Shown here one piece after another: positions 12,822-13,144 of a stretch of DNA of 13,144 nucleotides; position 1 is the stretch's first letter; the number at the start of each line of letters is the position of its first letter. The translations under genes were made by a program, and so were the position numbers. The DNA comes from JAAYDF01 sp964511155 (GTDB lineage Bacteria; Planctomycetota; Phycisphaerae; UBA1845; PWPN01). The notes below the pieces were generated by a model that saw nothing but the letters and a program-made list of their open reading frames with translations, searched no databases and was not told the DNA's origin. The stretch is taken from NCBI GenBank assembly GCA_964511155.1, contig CAZEEJ010000168.1:1-13144 (forward strand). The letters run 5' to 3'.

Positions 12822-12892
12822 GCCGCTTGCGGCTTCGCACGGATCGCGAGACACCTCATCTCCCTCACCACCCGCCGCTTGCGGCTTCGCAC
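12822..12892. repeat. Second pair of the 19-bp repeat GCCGCTTGCGGCTTCGCAC
   Basis: Exact copies at 12822-12840 and 12874-12892, identical to the pair at 7234-7280 but spaced further apart. They lie upstream of the membrane-protein gene, and the first copy contains the in-frame ATG at 12840 that I rejected as its start. Confidence 0.85.
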
Positions 12893-13144
12893 GGACGGGA
12901 AGAAAGCCCGAATGCCGATGCCCGTACGCATTTCTCGACCATTGCTCCCTCGATTGCCTCGGACTACAATTCTATATTCCCGAGGCGGTTACTCCCCGGA
13001 CACACCGTGAGTCTGATCGGTGCGGCCGACGGGCCGGTGGGGGGGCGTGACAGTTCCGGCGGCGGGGGTTGGCCCCGGTGGGCCGGGATCTCCGTACCGC
13101 GACCGTAAGGGAGCGGACTTTGCGCGAGAACGCCACGCACACGA
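12893..13144. other. Gene-poor window end with a promoter-like site and a tiny ORF
   Basis: TTGCTC (12942-12947), 17 bp spacer, TACAAT (12965-12970) forms a plausible plus-strand promoter. A GTG at 13007 opens a 33-codon Gly/Pro-rich frame ending at TAA 13106-13108, inside the repeat that begins at 13097. It has no ribosome binding site and no recognisable similarity, so I do not call it a gene. The promoter may serve something else, or be chance. Confidence 0.35.
13097..13121. repeat. Composite palindromic repeat, copy 3 (cut by the window end)
   Basis: The arm core CCGTAAGGGAGCGGACTT matches the left arms at 2643 and 4165. Only a left arm is visible before the window ends, so the full element cannot be judged. 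Confidence 0.65.

Noticed and set aside
13007..13108. 33-codon ORF at the window end
   Set aside because: No ribosome binding site, low-complexity Gly/Pro content, and its stop lies in a dispersed repeat; kept only as a note.

Overview
High-GC bacterial chromosome segment, most like Planctomycetota (probably a Phycisphaerae-type lineage). The basis is a short PEP-CTERM protein, a UMF1-type MFS transporter, a stand-alone LigD-type phosphoesterase, and intergenic regions packed with short palindromic repeats. This is inference from gene content and style; there is no rRNA or other marker gene here.

Layout. 1-305 has no gene, only short tandem and palindromic repeats. A LarA-like (DUF2088) protein (minus, 306-1541) is divergent from a YceH/DUF480 protein (plus, 1873-2601). 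A UMF1-family MFS transporter (plus, 2796-4103) follows, with a copy of the same composite palindromic repeat on each side. From 11555 back to 4365 everything is on the minus strand. In transcription order it is a TPR lipoprotein, a PPC-like PEP-CTERM protein, a ROK sugar kinase, tryptophan synthase beta (trpB), and a three-gene ABC exporter (ATPase, permease, permease). A LigD 3'-phosphoesterase-domain protein (plus, 11660-12085) is divergent from the lipoprotein. Its 3' end overlaps that of a single-pass membrane protein of unknown function (minus, 12046-12780). 12781-13144 holds repeats and a possible promoter.

How genes work together. Only the ABC exporter is a clear functional unit: the permease genes are 4 bp apart, and a 36-bp inverted repeat separates them from the ATPase gene. 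The other genes look like independent housekeeping or accessory units separated by repeat-filled spacers; trpB has no trpA beside it.

I do not see a convincing new defence, biosynthetic or mobile system. The most unusual signal is the repeat landscape. At least seven repeat families, most able to fold into hairpins, fill nearly every intergenic gap and avoid gene interiors. In two places they supply the stop codon of the neighbouring gene. One family shows two copies whose inner hairpin keeps its pairing while its sequence changes. Two genes also have a strong -10 box 7-8 nt from the start codon, which suggests leaderless mRNAs.
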